A stretch of DNA of 32,108 nucleotides from Candidatus Zhuqueibacterota bacterium (GTDB taxonomy: Bacteria > Zhuqueibacterota > Zhuqueibacteria > Residuimicrobiales > JAFGEC01): NCBI GenBank assembly GCA_016931775.1, contig JAFGEC010000464.1, positions 1-32,108 of the forward strand, written 5' to 3'. Below are positions 15,990-25,409 of the stretch, one piece after another. Made by a program: the position numbers and the translations under genes. How positions within the stretch are numbered: position 1 is the stretch's first letter; each line of letters starts with the position of its first letter. Under the pieces are notes generated by a model, which saw nothing but the letters and a program-made list of their open reading frames with translations, searched no databases and had not been told where the DNA came from.

Positions 15990-17365
15990 TTTCCTGCCAT
16001 CCTAAATTTTACATGACCCAAATAGTAGATTCCTAATCCGCTAAAAATATAATAAAACGGTATAATAGGCACCTTGAAACGGACACTGACGGCACTTCCA
16101 GTCAAAATTAAAAAATATCCGATTATTACAAGAACAAAAATGATACAAACCTTTGGATAATAATGAAACGCAACCCGGAGCCCCAACACCAGCAAAATAT
16201 ATGTAGACAACAAATAGACGGCAATCAACAATCCAAAATATTTTTGCAGCTTTGTTTTTCGCAGGATCCATTGGGTTACGGCTTGAAAAACATTTGAATA
16301 ATTTCGCGGATCAAAGTGGGTCCGTCCGTTTCCAAAGTGCAGTACCTGGGAAAAAGCAGCCGTACCCAATCCCCAAAAATTTTGTACAAGTCCGATGGCA
16401 TAATATTTTATAAAGAGCCCTGGATAGCTTTTGATATATACTTTCGCTGTTTTTTCCCAAAAGGGTGCTTTTTGAAAATCATTCAAGGCCCGGACATCGA
16501 GTCCATCCGTATTCATTTTTTGTTCCGCTTCGGACAATAGCCGAGCCTGGGCATCCCGTAAAATGATATTCTCCTGCTCCATTTTAATAGGTGCAACCAT
16601 CAAAATCAGCATATTGAGCGACTTTGAAACCGACAGCACCGGTTTACCAAAAATACGAGTATTGCGCGCCAACCAGGGCGAAAGCGTTATAAAAAAAATG
16701 CCGATAAAAAGCGCGCTGTAAACAAAAAGTTTTTTGGCGTAATTGTAGAAAACAACAACAAGCGCCGCAACGGCCGGCACATACAGGTACCCGGCAATCG
16801 GTTTGGTCAGTGCGGCACAACCCCAAAATACAGCGGCCGGTATCAAATTTTTATATATTTTTTCGTGAGATGGATCCGCCAGCACCCTCACAATAAAATA
16901 AACACCAAGAACAAGAAAAAAAACCAGCAAAGTCTCGCTAAAGAATAAATTGCTGTACAATACTAAAAAGGGATCAACGGCATAAAAAAGCGATGCAAAT
17001 CCGGCCGCCGGAGGAAAAAGACGTGCAACGGCTAAAAAAAGAAAAAGACAACTCACTACATCCAAAATTATTTGCAGTAAAATGACAATCCAGGGTGATT
17101 CGCCGAATAACAAATAAACAAAGGCAATAAAAACCGGGTATCCCGGGGTTCTCAAAACCTCCGGCGGACTTGCAGGCTGCTGGGCAAACCTGCCATGATG
17201 CAGCAATGTTTGAGCTATCCCGTCGTATCCGCGTGAATCCGATTCAAGAATGACGTTTTCTACGATCGACTTTTCCCACGGTTGAACCACAGCAAAAAAA
17301 AGGGCGCGTATGGCTAAACAGACGAATAAAATGATAAATATATGTTTCCGATCGATACCGTTCAA
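15986..17365 (-). CDS. GT-C membrane glycosyltransferase, GT39/ArnT-like
   Basis: 459 aa with about eleven hydrophobic segments. After the first membrane helix comes a loop with ESDSRGYDGIAQTLL, holding the acidic residues typical of GT-C enzymes, and RTPGYPVFIAFVYLL follows, a motif common in GT39-like proteins that use polyprenyl-phosphate sugars outside the membrane. It may decorate the polysaccharide or a lipid in the periplasm. The frame opens with TTG at 17365 and no ATG lies near; only a weak AGAGCGG site is visible, so the start is uncertain. A 112-base AT-rich gap separates it from the wzi-like gene upstream. Confidence 0.7.
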   Translation of the reverse strand: MNGIDRKHIFIILFVCLAIRALFFAVVQPWEKSIVENVILESDSRGYDGIAQTLLHHGRFAQQPASPPEVLRTPGYPVFIAFVYLLFGESPWIVILLQIILDVVSCLFLFLAVARLFPPAAGFASLFYAVDPFLVLYSNLFFSETLLVFFLVLGVYFIVRVLADPSHEKIYKNLIPAAVFWGCAALTKPIAGYLYVPAVAALVVVFYNYAKKLFVYSALFIGIFFITLSPWLARNTRIFGKPVLSVSKSLNMLILMVAPIKMEQENIILRDAQARLLSEAEQKMNTDGLDVRALNDFQKAPFWEKTAKVYIKSYPGLFIKYYAIGLVQNFWGLGTAAFSQVLHFGNGRTHFDPRNYSNVFQAVTQWILRKTKLQKYFGLLIAVYLLSTYILLVLGLRVAFHYYPKVCIIFVLVIIGYFLILTGSAVSVRFKVPIIPFYYIFSGLGIYYLGHVKFRMAGK

Positions 17366-17477
17366 GATTGTTCTGCCGCTCTAGGTTATATGATGAATGT
17401 CTGGTGTCAAAAAACCGACACATAAATATTAATTTTTAAATTAATAAAAAAAACTTTAACCTTCAAGGGAATTCCAA

Positions 17478-18995
17478 TTACTTCACGCGTGCAAAATAAC
17501 GGCCGCGCCATGTCAGTTTGACCTGGACAACGGTTTTCGACTCATGAGAGCCGCCTTCGTGATTCCTGTTGCTGACAGACCGAAGGCCGATTCCTGCACT
17601 TATTTTCCAGTTTATGGATGGCATATAATCGCAATAAAACATCATAATACGTGTGGTTTCAACGGTTCCAAACGGAAAAGGCGGGTTGGTTAAAAAACGC
17701 TGCTGCGCCACCACAAGAGGTGAGTGAATTGAGGTTTCTCCCCGGCGAATATAATCAAAATTTATACGCAATAATACAGAGAATCCGGGATAAAACAGCT
17801 TTTCAAACCGTAGCATGTCGGAATCCGGTCCCAGCGGATGCCCGAATACGGTGTTATAATAATCCAGCCTGTTCCAGGATTCTGTGACTTCATAATTATA
17901 TACCCACCTGCTCAAACGAACATATTCCACATTGACAGTTGACCTGTCGGCTCCCCAGACATCGGCCCAATCGAATCCGACGAGCCACGCCGTTTGATTT
18001 GGGTAGGGTTCATCTTCATAATAATATTCATCCACCATAAACTGGCCGTAAAACCGCCAGTCTTTGAACGGATATAAAGCGGCATCGAAGGCAAGTGTCA
18101 CATTGGACTTTGGTTTTTCCGAGTTCAACATCACATCGGTAAAATAATACGGCAACAAGGGATTCAAAAAACCGGCATTGACGGATTGCCGGGGGCCGCC
18201 GTACATGACTGTTTCCGTCAGCCCGAATTCGGCCCACGGCATCAGCAAAGACAGCCGGTGGCCGGAAAAATATCGATTTTGATTGTTTTCGATTTGTTCC
18301 GGTGTGCGGCCGGGTAGGGCGTTAAATGCGGTAAAACGAATTTTCCCGATATCGGCGGTGAATTTGAGCATATCGAGAGCAGGTGTTTGCTGAGATATCA
18401 ATAAAGAACCGGTTCTCCCCGGTCCCCACTGCAAATAATCGCGGCCCACAAGCAACGACCATTTGGTTGAATAATAATAAAAGTAGGCTGCCCGCATATC
18501 ACCGACCATATTTTTCCACTCCCGGGATCCGTGGAAATCCTCGTCGTACAAACCGTCTGAATCCAGCTGGAAATTCAAGTAAACCGACAGGTTATTCCGA
18601 AGACGGGTATACCCCACCAGGTCGTTAAAGGCACGGAACGGCTCAGTGGGATGCAGTTCAGGAGAATACCCGATATCCATTTGATTGAATACACTGAAAC
18701 CATCCTGCTTGTTATCCGGGCGCCCAAAACCGAATAATACCTCACGGCCCGCCCGGTTAAAAAAAAATCCGGTACCGTTTACTCTGGATTTTTTATTTCG
18801 CACCAAATTTTGTAAAATACCATACACTTCTGCACGGCTGTACGGGTGCTCGGATAACCGTATGCATGTGCCGTTTTGTCGCAAAGTCAGATAACGAACG
18901 GGTACCTGAATCCATTCGTCGTACCGGAAATGAAATCCTTGGTCACGAGCAAAAATGGTTATTGGAAGAAACAAAAAAAGCAGAATTTTTTTCAT
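17478..18995 (-). CDS. wzi: Wzi-like capsule assembly outer-membrane protein
   Basis: About 505 aa. A signal peptide is visible (KKILLFLFLPITIFA). The rest is rich in aromatic residues and alternating beta-strand patterns, as in the Wzi/capsule-assembly family: WSLLVGRDYLQWGPGRTGSLL near residue 185, FNALPGRTPEQ, and VNAGFLNPLLPYYFTDVML. It is predicted to form an 18-stranded-type barrel in the outer membrane that helps hold or organise surface polysaccharide. TTG at 18998 precedes an ATG at 18995, whose A overlaps the stop of the pglF-like gene (TGATG), so translation is probably coupled. Family call by motif resemblance. Confidence 0.75.
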   Translation of the reverse strand: MKKILLFLFLPITIFARDQGFHFRYDEWIQVPVRYLTLRQNGTCIRLSEHPYSRAEVYGILQNLVRNKKSRVNGTGFFFNRAGREVLFGFGRPDNKQDGFSVFNQMDIGYSPELHPTEPFRAFNDLVGYTRLRNNLSVYLNFQLDSDGLYDEDFHGSREWKNMVGDMRAAYFYYYSTKWSLLVGRDYLQWGPGRTGSLLISQQTPALDMLKFTADIGKIRFTAFNALPGRTPEQIENNQNRYFSGHRLSLLMPWAEFGLTETVMYGGPRQSVNAGFLNPLLPYYFTDVMLNSEKPKSNVTLAFDAALYPFKDWRFYGQFMVDEYYYEDEPYPNQTAWLVGFDWADVWGADRSTVNVEYVRLSRWVYNYEVTESWNRLDYYNTVFGHPLGPDSDMLRFEKLFYPGFSVLLRINFDYIRRGETSIHSPLVVAQQRFLTNPPFPFGTVETTRIMMFYCDYMPSINWKISAGIGLRSVSNRNHEGGSHESKTVVQVKLTWRGRYFARVK

Positions 18996-20893
18996 CAATT
19001 ATCAACTAATTGTTTCAGGCTGGAATTGGGAATCATTTCGGAAAGCCAGTATAAAATGCCGTGCCGGTCGTTACACCGTGCAGCTATTTTGAGTTCACCT
19101 AACGTATGTTCGTTAAAATTATGACTGACGGAAATATGAGAGGATTTGAGAATTTTCGGGTGACCGGTTGGGATCGGCCGCTCATCCGAATGCCATAACT
19201 CTTCGTATAATTTTTCACCCGGCCGCAGACCGATGACCTTAATTTCAATATCCTTGCCCAGTTCAAGACCGGATAAAGAAATCAGATGTCTTGCCATATC
19301 GTATACATTGAGAGGTTCACCCATATCAAGTATGAAAATTTCACCTCCGCTGCCCATACACCCGGCCTGCATGACTAGTGTTACCGCTTCGGGGATGGTC
19401 ATAAAATAACGAGTGATCTTTTTACTCGTCACCGTGACCGGTCCGCCGTTTGCAATTTGCTGTTGGAACAATGGTATGACACTGCCTTTACTGGCCAAAA
19501 CATTACCGAAACGAACGGCACAATGAACAAGCCCGGTGGATCCGTTTCGCGACACGCAATAATATTCGGCCAATCGTTTTGTCGCACCCATCACGCTGGA
19601 CGGATTGACGGCTTTGTCGGTGGAGATTAAAACAAAACGGGATGCTTTGGCCTTGGCGGCCGCCTCAGATACGTTGATCGTACCCATGACATTATTTAAA
19701 ACCGCCTCTTCAGGATGTTCTTCCATAAAAGGTACATGTTTATAGGCAGCGGCATGAAATATGATATCCGGCCGTTCCTGCAGAAATATATGCTCCAGTT
19801 TGGACTTTTGGGTAATATCAGCCAAAACACATTTAATGTTTGAATGAGAACCGGAATCTGCAGTCAGTTCATGTGCCAAATCGTAAAGATCGCTTTCGGC
19901 ACGGTCCAGCATAATCAATTTCCTGGGCTTGAATTCTTTTAACTGCCGGCATAATTCCGAACCGATGGATCCCGCTGCACCGGTGACCAGAACAGCTCTA
20001 TTGAAAAAGCTGGATTTTAACTGATGACAATCGGCATCCACCGGTGTCCGCTCCAGTAAATCTTCAATCCGGACATCACGAATCTTGTTCACACTCACTT
20101 GCCCGTTCATAAGTTCCCGGGGACCGGGCAATGTTTTAAAACGTGCTCCGCTTTTTTCACAAAAATGAACAATACGGCGCATCTGCGGTGCCGTAGCCGA
20201 CGGTGTGGCGATCAGAATCTCGTCCACCTCCCTCTGACGAACGATATTTTCAATATCTCCGATTCTGCCGATCACCGAAACTCCATGAATCATACTGTTT
20301 TGCAGCTTTGAACTGTCATCGACGATGCCGACGGGTTTATACCCCAAAGTCGGATCGCCGGTAATCTGGCGTATCACCATTTCTCCTGCATTTCCGGCAC
20401 CAACAATAAGCAGTTTCTTACGCGCTTTCCTCAACATGGGCAAGTACACCGTCACCGCACGATGTACGAATCGCACGCCTCCAATGCATACAAGCACCAG
20501 CAGCCAAAAAATAAACAAAACCGAGCGCGGCACAAGCATTATTTGCGCTTCAAACAGGATAAACAAAAGCAGTAAAAATCCTGTGGTATCCGCGAAAAAA
20601 ATCGCCCCCAGATCGCGGATGGATGAGTAACGATATACACCCCGATAAACACCAAACGTCAATAACAGCGCCAGATAAACCACCACAACGAACGGCAGTG
20701 AATTGATAAACACATTCTTGTACCACTGCGGGATATCACCATCGAATCTTAACAGATAAGCCGCATAATAAGATGCCGCGATTAAAAGCACATCAAGCGC
20801 AATTTTACTCGTGTTGCGAAGTTTCATATCAATAAAGGTTATTATTTTTCTTCCCACGACCCTGTCCTTACTTTTACAAAGTTGCCTTGTCAC
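18995..20893 (-). CDS. pglF: Membrane UDP-GlcNAc 4,6-dehydratase, PglF/WbpM/CapD family
   Basis: 632 aa at most. Four membrane segments occupy residues 30-150, then a CoA-binding-like Rossmann domain (LLIVGAGNAGEMV, 161-173), then the soluble SDR domain with TGAAGSIG at 304-311. The catalytic region STDKAVNPSSVMGATKR has Met435 in place of the usual SDR Tyr and Lys439, the S-M-K triad of WbpM/FlaA1-type dehydratases. It should form UDP-4-keto-6-deoxy-GlcNAc for bacillosamine synthesis with the pglE-, pglD- and pglC-like neighbours. The frame opens with GTG at 20893; an ATG at 20827 (MKLRNTSKIALDVLLI) gives the more usual N-terminus, but neither has a clear ribosome site. Confidence 0.88.
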   Translation of the reverse strand: MTRQLCKSKDRVVGRKIITFIDMKLRNTSKIALDVLLIAASYYAAYLLRFDGDIPQWYKNVFINSLPFVVVVYLALLLTFGVYRGVYRYSSIRDLGAIFFADTTGFLLLLFILFEAQIMLVPRSVLFIFWLLVLVCIGGVRFVHRAVTVYLPMLRKARKKLLIVGAGNAGEMVIRQITGDPTLGYKPVGIVDDSSKLQNSMIHGVSVIGRIGDIENIVRQREVDEILIATPSATAPQMRRIVHFCEKSGARFKTLPGPRELMNGQVSVNKIRDVRIEDLLERTPVDADCHQLKSSFFNRAVLVTGAAGSIGSELCRQLKEFKPRKLIMLDRAESDLYDLAHELTADSGSHSNIKCVLADITQKSKLEHIFLQERPDIIFHAAAYKHVPFMEEHPEEAVLNNVMGTINVSEAAAKAKASRFVLISTDKAVNPSSVMGATKRLAEYYCVSRNGSTGLVHCAVRFGNVLASKGSVIPLFQQQIANGGPVTVTSKKITRYFMTIPEAVTLVMQAGCMGSGGEIFILDMGEPLNVYDMARHLISLSGLELGKDIEIKVIGLRPGEKLYEELWHSDERPIPTGHPKILKSSHISVSHNFNEHTLGELKIAARCNDRHGILYWLSEMIPNSSLKQLVDN

Positions 20894-21037
20894 CGATGCT
20901 TTATAGGTAAAGTCGGTATCGTAAAAAATGAGGCTTTTGATTTATGATTGTTGCAAAAATTATTCCATTTATTAAAAAATAACATTAATTAATAAAATAC
21001 AATAATTTATAAATAATGTTGCCTTCGAAAAAGTGCC

Positions 21038-21065
21038 GCAAATTGCAACTATTGCTTCAATTTGC
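21038..21065 (-). promoter_or_regulatory. Inverted repeat between pglE and pglF, possible attenuator
   Basis: GCAAATTG (21038-21045) and CAATTTGC (21058-21065) form a perfect 8-bp inverted repeat with a 12-base loop. On the minus strand the stem is followed by GGCAC and then TTTTT. It starts six bases after the pglE-like stop, in a 177-base gap that is the largest between the bacillosamine genes. The stem is AT-rich and the T-run is offset, so it is a weak terminator or attenuator at best; a protein-binding site is the alternative. Confidence 0.3.
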
Positions 21066-21070
21066 AACAC

Positions 21071-22279
21071 TTAATATTCGGCTATTTTCCTTAAACAATG
21101 ACAAACATAATCCACTTCATCCTCTTGCATCACGGCGGAAAACGGCAACGCCAGACAGTTTTTACCCAACTGCTCGGTTACCGGAAAATCACCCGGGCCG
21201 AATCCGAATTTATCCCGGTAAAACGGCTGCAGATGAACAGGCGTAAAGTAGGGCCGTGAGGAAATACCATGTTCCCTTAATTTATTCATAACAACATCCC
21301 GATTCAGGGGCGGTAATATCTGCACCACATACACAAACCATGACATCCGGGTGGTAAACGGTGCGATATAAGGGATCTGTATCCGTTCACAAAAGGCCAA
21401 ACGTTGATTGTACCATCCGGCAACCTTGTCTCTGCTGGCAAGAATTTTTTCAATTCGCTGCATTTGAGCCGCACCCAGCGCCGCGCTCATTTCATCCAAC
21501 CGGTAATTATATCCGAGCCGGTCATGCTGCAGCCACTCGTTGAACATATCCCGCCCCTGATTGCGCATAGATAAAAATTGAAGAGACAATTCCTCATTCC
21601 GCGTAACGATCATACCGCCCTCGCCCGTGGTAATTTGCTTATTCGGATAGAAAGCGAAAACACCCATATCACCCAAACAACCCGCGTTTTTATGTTTGTA
21701 GGTGGAACCCAAAGCTTCACAAGCATCCTCGATAACGGGAATATTAAATTCCGCCGCACTGGTCAGAATCGGATCCATATCCGCAGGTTGCCCAAACGCG
21801 TGAACAGGTAAAACGGCCTTCAGACGATATTTTTTTTCTTTATCCCTTAAAACCGGCGGCAGCAGATTTCTGATTTTTTCGAAACGTGTACTTTTTGCCA
21901 GAGTTTCTAAGACACGAGCCGCCGCCATCGCATCGATATTGCCGGTTTTTTTGTCTACATCGACAAACACGGGAATTCCCCGTTCATACAGAATACAATT
22001 GGACGAGGCGATGAATGAAAACGGGGTGGTAATCACCAGATCGTTCTCACCGACTCCCGCCGAAATGACGGCCAGGTGTAATCCTGATGTACCGGAATTT
22101 ACCGCAACGGCATAGGGCATATTGAGGAATAGACGCATCGCTTTCTCAAACGCTTCGAGCTGCGGACCGATACTGAGAACGGGTGACTCTAAAACCTGTC
22201 GTACGGCATCCCGCTCAACATGTGTAATGAACGGAGATGACATGGGAATATGTCTTTTTTCTTCCATTGTTTTAACCAT
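21071..22279 (-). CDS. pglE: DegT/DnrJ/EryC1/StrS aminotransferase, PglE-like
   Basis: About 402 aa. The PLP-anchoring Lys is present in FAFYPNKQITTGEGG, so unlike RfbH in this locus it is a true aminotransferase. The N-terminus (IPMSSPFITHVERDAV, SIGPQLEAFE) and NSGTSGLHLAV are typical of sugar 4-aminotransferases. Given the PglF-type dehydratase directly downstream and a PglD-type acetyltransferase upstream, it probably converts UDP-4-keto-6-deoxy-GlcNAc to UDP-4-amino-4,6-dideoxy-GlcNAc. The frame opens with TTG at 22294 inside the DUF218 gene; ATGs at 22279 and 22267 are better starts, and I use the first. A perosamine-synthase-type substrate is the alternative. Confidence 0.82.
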   Translation of the reverse strand: MVKTMEEKRHIPMSSPFITHVERDAVRQVLESPVLSIGPQLEAFEKAMRLFLNMPYAVAVNSGTSGLHLAVISAGVGENDLVITTPFSFIASSNCILYERGIPVFVDVDKKTGNIDAMAAARVLETLAKSTRFEKIRNLLPPVLRDKEKKYRLKAVLPVHAFGQPADMDPILTSAAEFNIPVIEDACEALGSTYKHKNAGCLGDMGVFAFYPNKQITTGEGGMIVTRNEELSLQFLSMRNQGRDMFNEWLQHDRLGYNYRLDEMSAALGAAQMQRIEKILASRDKVAGWYNQRLAFCERIQIPYIAPFTTRMSWFVYVVQILPPLNRDVVMNKLREHGISSRPYFTPVHLQPFYRDKFGFGPGDFPVTEQLGKNCLALPFSAVMQEDEVDYVCHCLRKIAEY

Positions 22280-22281
22280 AA

Positions 22282-22893
22282 CTAAAAGGGACAAATACCA
22301 TACTTTATCCCGTAAAACATCGTTTTAATGGTTTCATTGACCACTGCAATCAAACCGCTTTCTGATCGGTACCACTTTTTGAACTCATGTTCCGGCCATA
22401 ACACAGGACACGAATAAATTTGCAGGTCCGGTATCCTTTTTCGAAATGTATTCAACGCTCGACGGCTGCTGAAACCGCCGGTGACGAGTAAAATCGACCG
22501 CCAATTATTCGAACGGCACAATTGTCTGATATTTTCAGCTTCATCAAGTGTACTTTGCGACTGTCCGATGAGCAGACAGGCTTCCCGGGGCAAACCATAC
22601 TCCAACGCCGCCTCTAATGTCATTTGAGCTGTCGAACACTTGATCCCGGCACTCAGCAACGTTCCGCCGCTGAAAAGTACTTTTGGTGCATAGCCCTCAT
22701 CAAACAACTGTACGGCATATTTCATACGGTACATATTCGCGCCGTCCCCGCCAAGGACGACGATAACATCGGCCCGGCAGGGTTCCTGATCGGCAATTAA
22801 AAGATCATCAGCGGTAAAAACGAATATTGTACCCATTCCCAGCAATACAAAAAGCTGAATAAGAATGGAATAGAAAAAGTAACGAAATTTCAT
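22282..22893 (-). CDS. DUF218/YdcF-like membrane-anchored protein
   Basis: 203 aa. An N-terminal hydrophobic segment (residues 5-27) is followed by the DUF218 core: DVIVVLGGDGANMYRMKYAVQL, KVLFSGGTLLS, STLDEAENIRQL and SILLVTGGFSSRRAL. The family includes SanA, ElyC and YdcF and has been linked to envelope and peptidoglycan functions, but its biochemical role is not settled. It interrupts the otherwise contiguous bacillosamine set, lying between the pglD- and pglE-like genes with a 14-base gap on one side and a near-zero gap on the other. That places it under the same transcript, so a role in the lipid-linked sugar pathway is possible but unproven. Confidence 0.78.
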   Translation of the reverse strand: MKFRYFFYSILIQLFVLLGMGTIFVFTADDLLIADQEPCRADVIVVLGGDGANMYRMKYAVQLFDEGYAPKVLFSGGTLLSAGIKCSTAQMTLEAALEYGLPREACLLIGQSQSTLDEAENIRQLCRSNNWRSILLVTGGFSSRRALNTFRKRIPDLQIYSCPVLWPEHEFKKWYRSESGLIAVVNETIKTMFYGIKYGICPF

Positions 22894-22907
22894 ATAACAA
22901 TCAATTA

Positions 22908-23540
22908 TTATTTTTCCAGTATACGCGCCGGATTGCCCACCGCCCGGGCCGAGGCTTTCACATTATCGATAACGACGGCACCGGCACCTATAATCGCCCA
23001 CCTGCCGATGCTTTTTTGCGGTAAAACGGCACTGCCCAACCCGACCAGTGCACCTTCACCCACCAAAACATTCCCCCCCAAATGCGCCCCCGGCGCCACG
23101 TGGACGAAACTTTCGATTTCGTTGTGATGATCGACGGAACAGCAAGTGTTTAAAATCACATGTGTGCCGATATTCGACCCGGTGTTGATCACAGCTCCGG
23201 CACATATCACACTGCCCGGACCGATTTTTACACCATGTGCAATAACCGCCGCCGGATGCACGGCGGTAAAAAACCGCTCCCCCGATTGACCGAGTTGTTG
23301 CGCCGTTTGCCGGCGTATTTCATTTTCACCGATACCGATGATAACGGCGTTATGCTCGATATGTTTCAAATCGGTAATTTTGCCAAGCACCTTTAATCCC
23401 AGATATTGCAAATTTTGAATCGCCGGATCGTCATCGATATATCCAAGGGGATTTAATTCCGGCTCGTTCTCACTCATTTGCAGTAAAATATCGGCAACAA
23501 CCTGACCGTGGCCACCGGCTCCGATGATGAGAATTTTCAT
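22908..23540 (-). CDS. pglD: PglD/NeuD-family sugar O/N-acetyltransferase
   Basis: 210 aa. The N-terminal Rossmann-like domain starts MKILIIGAGGHGQVVADIL, as in PglD and NeuD. From about residue 95 there is a left-handed beta-helix of hexapeptide repeats (IGPGSVICAGAVIN and onward). The catalytic His region reads SVDHHNEIESFVHVAPGAHLGG; His138 matches the general base of PglD. With the PglF- and PglE-like enzymes nearby, it should acetylate the 4-amino group to give UDP-N,N'-diacetylbacillosamine. It sits 17 bases before the pglC-like gene in the reverse sense, in the same transcript. NeuD-like O-acetylation of sialic acid is less likely, as no sialic-acid genes are seen. Confidence 0.86.
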   Translation of the reverse strand: MKILIIGAGGHGQVVADILLQMSENEPELNPLGYIDDDPAIQNLQYLGLKVLGKITDLKHIEHNAVIIGIGENEIRRQTAQQLGQSGERFFTAVHPAAVIAHGVKIGPGSVICAGAVINTGSNIGTHVILNTCCSVDHHNEIESFVHVAPGAHLGGNVLVGEGALVGLGSAVLPQKSIGRWAIIGAGAVVIDNVKASARAVGNPARILEK

Positions 23541-23557
23541 TTTCTGGATCCTCCAGT

Positions 23558-24205
23558 TTAAAAGTCCTGATGATCAGTATGGTGATTCTTTTCGGCAATA
23601 GACGGATTGCCGAGAAACTCCTGCATTGTTGCCGAACCGGGGTGCGAAATACCTTTACGCAATAAAACCTGTAACAAAGTGCGCCATAAAATTTTTATAT
23701 CCAGCCAGAGAGTGACGTGGTCGACGTACCAGACGTCCAGTAAAAACCGGTCCTCCCAGCTTAAAATATTGCGCCCGCTGACCTGTGCCAGTCCCGTCAG
23801 ACCGGGCCTGATCTCATGCCGCCGGTTTTGCTCCGCCGTATACCTGTCGAGATAGCGGGGCAGCAGCGGCCTTGGCCCCACAAGGCTCATATCACCCTTT
23901 AACACATTCCATAATTCGGGCAACTCATCCAGACTGGTACTGCGCAAAAAACGGCCGACCGGTGTCAGCCTGTTCTCGTCAGGCAGCAAACGGCCGCCGG
24001 CATCCTTTTTTTCGTTCATGGTGCGGAACTTGAACAATTGAAACAGCCGCTCCCGGTACCCCGGACGGTTTTGACGAAACAGGATTGGTCTACCCATCGT
24101 CAAAACAATAAAAACGGCAACCAGGGCCAGAACGGGCGCCATAATAACAAGCACACAACCTGATAAAATAATATCCAACAATCGTTTAATAAAATGCCGG
24201 TACAA
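23558..24205 (-). CDS. pglC: Initiating phosphoglycosyl transferase, PglC-like
   Basis: 215 aa, the small monotopic PGT type without the long WbaP N-terminus. A re-entrant hydrophobic helix spans residues 11-36, followed by [18 protein letters not shown] and FKFRTM. The catalytic Asp93-Glu94 dyad lies in [14 protein letters not shown], and [19 protein letters not shown] follows. It transfers a phospho-sugar, most likely diacetylbacillosamine phosphate, to undecaprenyl phosphate on the inner-membrane cytoplasmic face, starting repeat-unit assembly. The start is TTG at 24205, 4 bases after the GT4 stop, with a weak ribosome site. A C-terminal tail from [10 protein letters not shown] is as in relatives. 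Confidence 0.92.
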   Translation of the reverse strand: MYRHFIKRLLDIILSGCVLVIMAPVLALVAVFIVLTMGRPILFRQNRPGYRERLFQLFKFRTMNEKKDAGGRLLPDENRLTPVGRFLRSTSLDELPELWNVLKGDMSLVGPRPLLPRYLDRYTAEQNRRHEIRPGLTGLAQVSGRNILSWEDRFLLDVWYVDHVTLWLDIKILWRTLLQVLLRKGISHPGSATMQEFLGNPSIAEKNHHTDHQDF

Positions 24206-24209
24206 AATT

Positions 24210-25409
24210 TCAAACCATTGATGTAAAAATATTCATAAATTTCTTTGCCTGTTTTGCACGGTCAAAATGGGCCGCGACATAACGGCGGGCAGCCGTGCCC
24301 ATCTGTTGCAGTTCGGCGGGATGCTGAAAACAATAAACGATATTTTCCGCCAACGCCTCCGCATCGCCGGGAGGCGAATAAATTCCCCCCTTTGCCCTTT
24401 CCAGTACCTGCCGGATCACACCGTCGATACACAAAACCGTGGTCTTGCCTGCCGCCATGTAATCAAAAACCTTGTTGGGAAAAGTGGTGCGAAACATGGG
24501 TATGTCCATCAGCGTGGCCACACACAGGTCGGCTTCGGAAAGAAGTGCGGGAATGTCTCCTTTGGGCACGGCGCCGGTAAAGGTAACATTTTTAAGCGAC
24601 CTGTTTTTCACGTCCGATTCCAGCGATACCCGGTCTTTGCCGTCACCAACCAGTAAAAAGTGAACCGACTTATGACCGGAAAGCCGTTCCGCAGCTTTTA
24701 AAATAGTGCCGATATCATTGGCCGGACCCAGTGCTCCGGTATAAACCACCAGAAATTTATCCGTCAATCGATATTTCTCACGCCATTGCTTTGCCGCAAC
24801 GGTTATATGAAACATATCAGGATCGACACCATTGGCCACAAGGCAAATCCGCTCCGCATTGACGCCTTTCTCCTGCAAATAATCCTGGTATGCCGGCGAA
24901 TTGACAATGATATGCCGGGCGCGACGATATAGAAAAAGCTCCAGCCACCGTGACAGCCGGATCAAAACAGGATTCTTCAGTACACCCATACCGATGGCAA
25001 ATTCCGGCCATAAATCACGCACCTCGAGCACGAAAGGTTTCTGCCGGATCGCCGCGATGAGCCAGGCGGCAAGACTCTGAAAAATAGGGGGCGTGGTGCC
25101 GAATACGACATCTATTCCCGGCTGACGTATACCCTGAACGGTGGAAGCCAGCATAAAATACAAAAAAGCGACAATCCGCCACCCAAATCCTTTATGCAGC
25201 ACGGCGGGTACCTTGACAGGCAAAATGAACACACCGTCTTTACACTGTTGGTCCGCTTGGGAATGCCTGCCGGTCAGATAATTCACCGAGCTTGTAATAA
25301 TGTGGAATTCACACCCGTGTGCGGCACAATAACGGGCCAGTTCATAATGCCGCGTCCCGCCGGAATCCGCAAGCGAGGCAAAAGCCTGATGTAAAAGCAA
25401 AACCTTCAA
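24210..25409 (-). CDS. GT4 glycosyltransferase, WbuB/PglA-like
   Basis: 399 aa GT-B enzyme. It opens MKVLLLHQAF with an N-terminal GGTRHYELARY loop. FVLEVRDLWPEFA near residue 130 and FPNKVFDYMAAGKTTVL near residue 315 are typical of the WbuB branch of GT4, where the second segment binds the donor phosphate. Its position directly before pglC suggests that it adds the second sugar onto the lipid-linked bacillosamine, as PglA does in Campylobacter; that is inference. The apparent start is TTG at 25409, overlapping the heparinase-family stop, with a GGGG site some distance upstream. The acceptor and donor are not known. Confidence 0.82.
   Translation of the reverse strand: MKVLLLHQAFASLADSGGTRHYELARYCAAHGCEFHIITSSVNYLTGRHSQADQQCKDGVFILPVKVPAVLHKGFGWRIVAFLYFMLASTVQGIRQPGIDVVFGTTPPIFQSLAAWLIAAIRQKPFVLEVRDLWPEFAIGMGVLKNPVLIRLSRWLELFLYRRARHIIVNSPAYQDYLQEKGVNAERICLVANGVDPDMFHITVAAKQWREKYRLTDKFLVVYTGALGPANDIGTILKAAERLSGHKSVHFLLVGDGKDRVSLESDVKNRSLKNVTFTGAVPKGDIPALLSEADLCVATLMDIPMFRTTFPNKVFDYMAAGKTTVLCIDGVIRQVLERAKGGIYSPPGDAEALAENIVYCFQHPAELQQMGTAARRYVAAHFDRAKQAKKFMNIFTSMV

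Noticed and set aside
17390-17425. Promoter for the GT-C gene (TTGACA near TATAAC on the minus strand)
   Set aside because: The hexamers are only 14 bases apart, too close for a sigma70 promoter.
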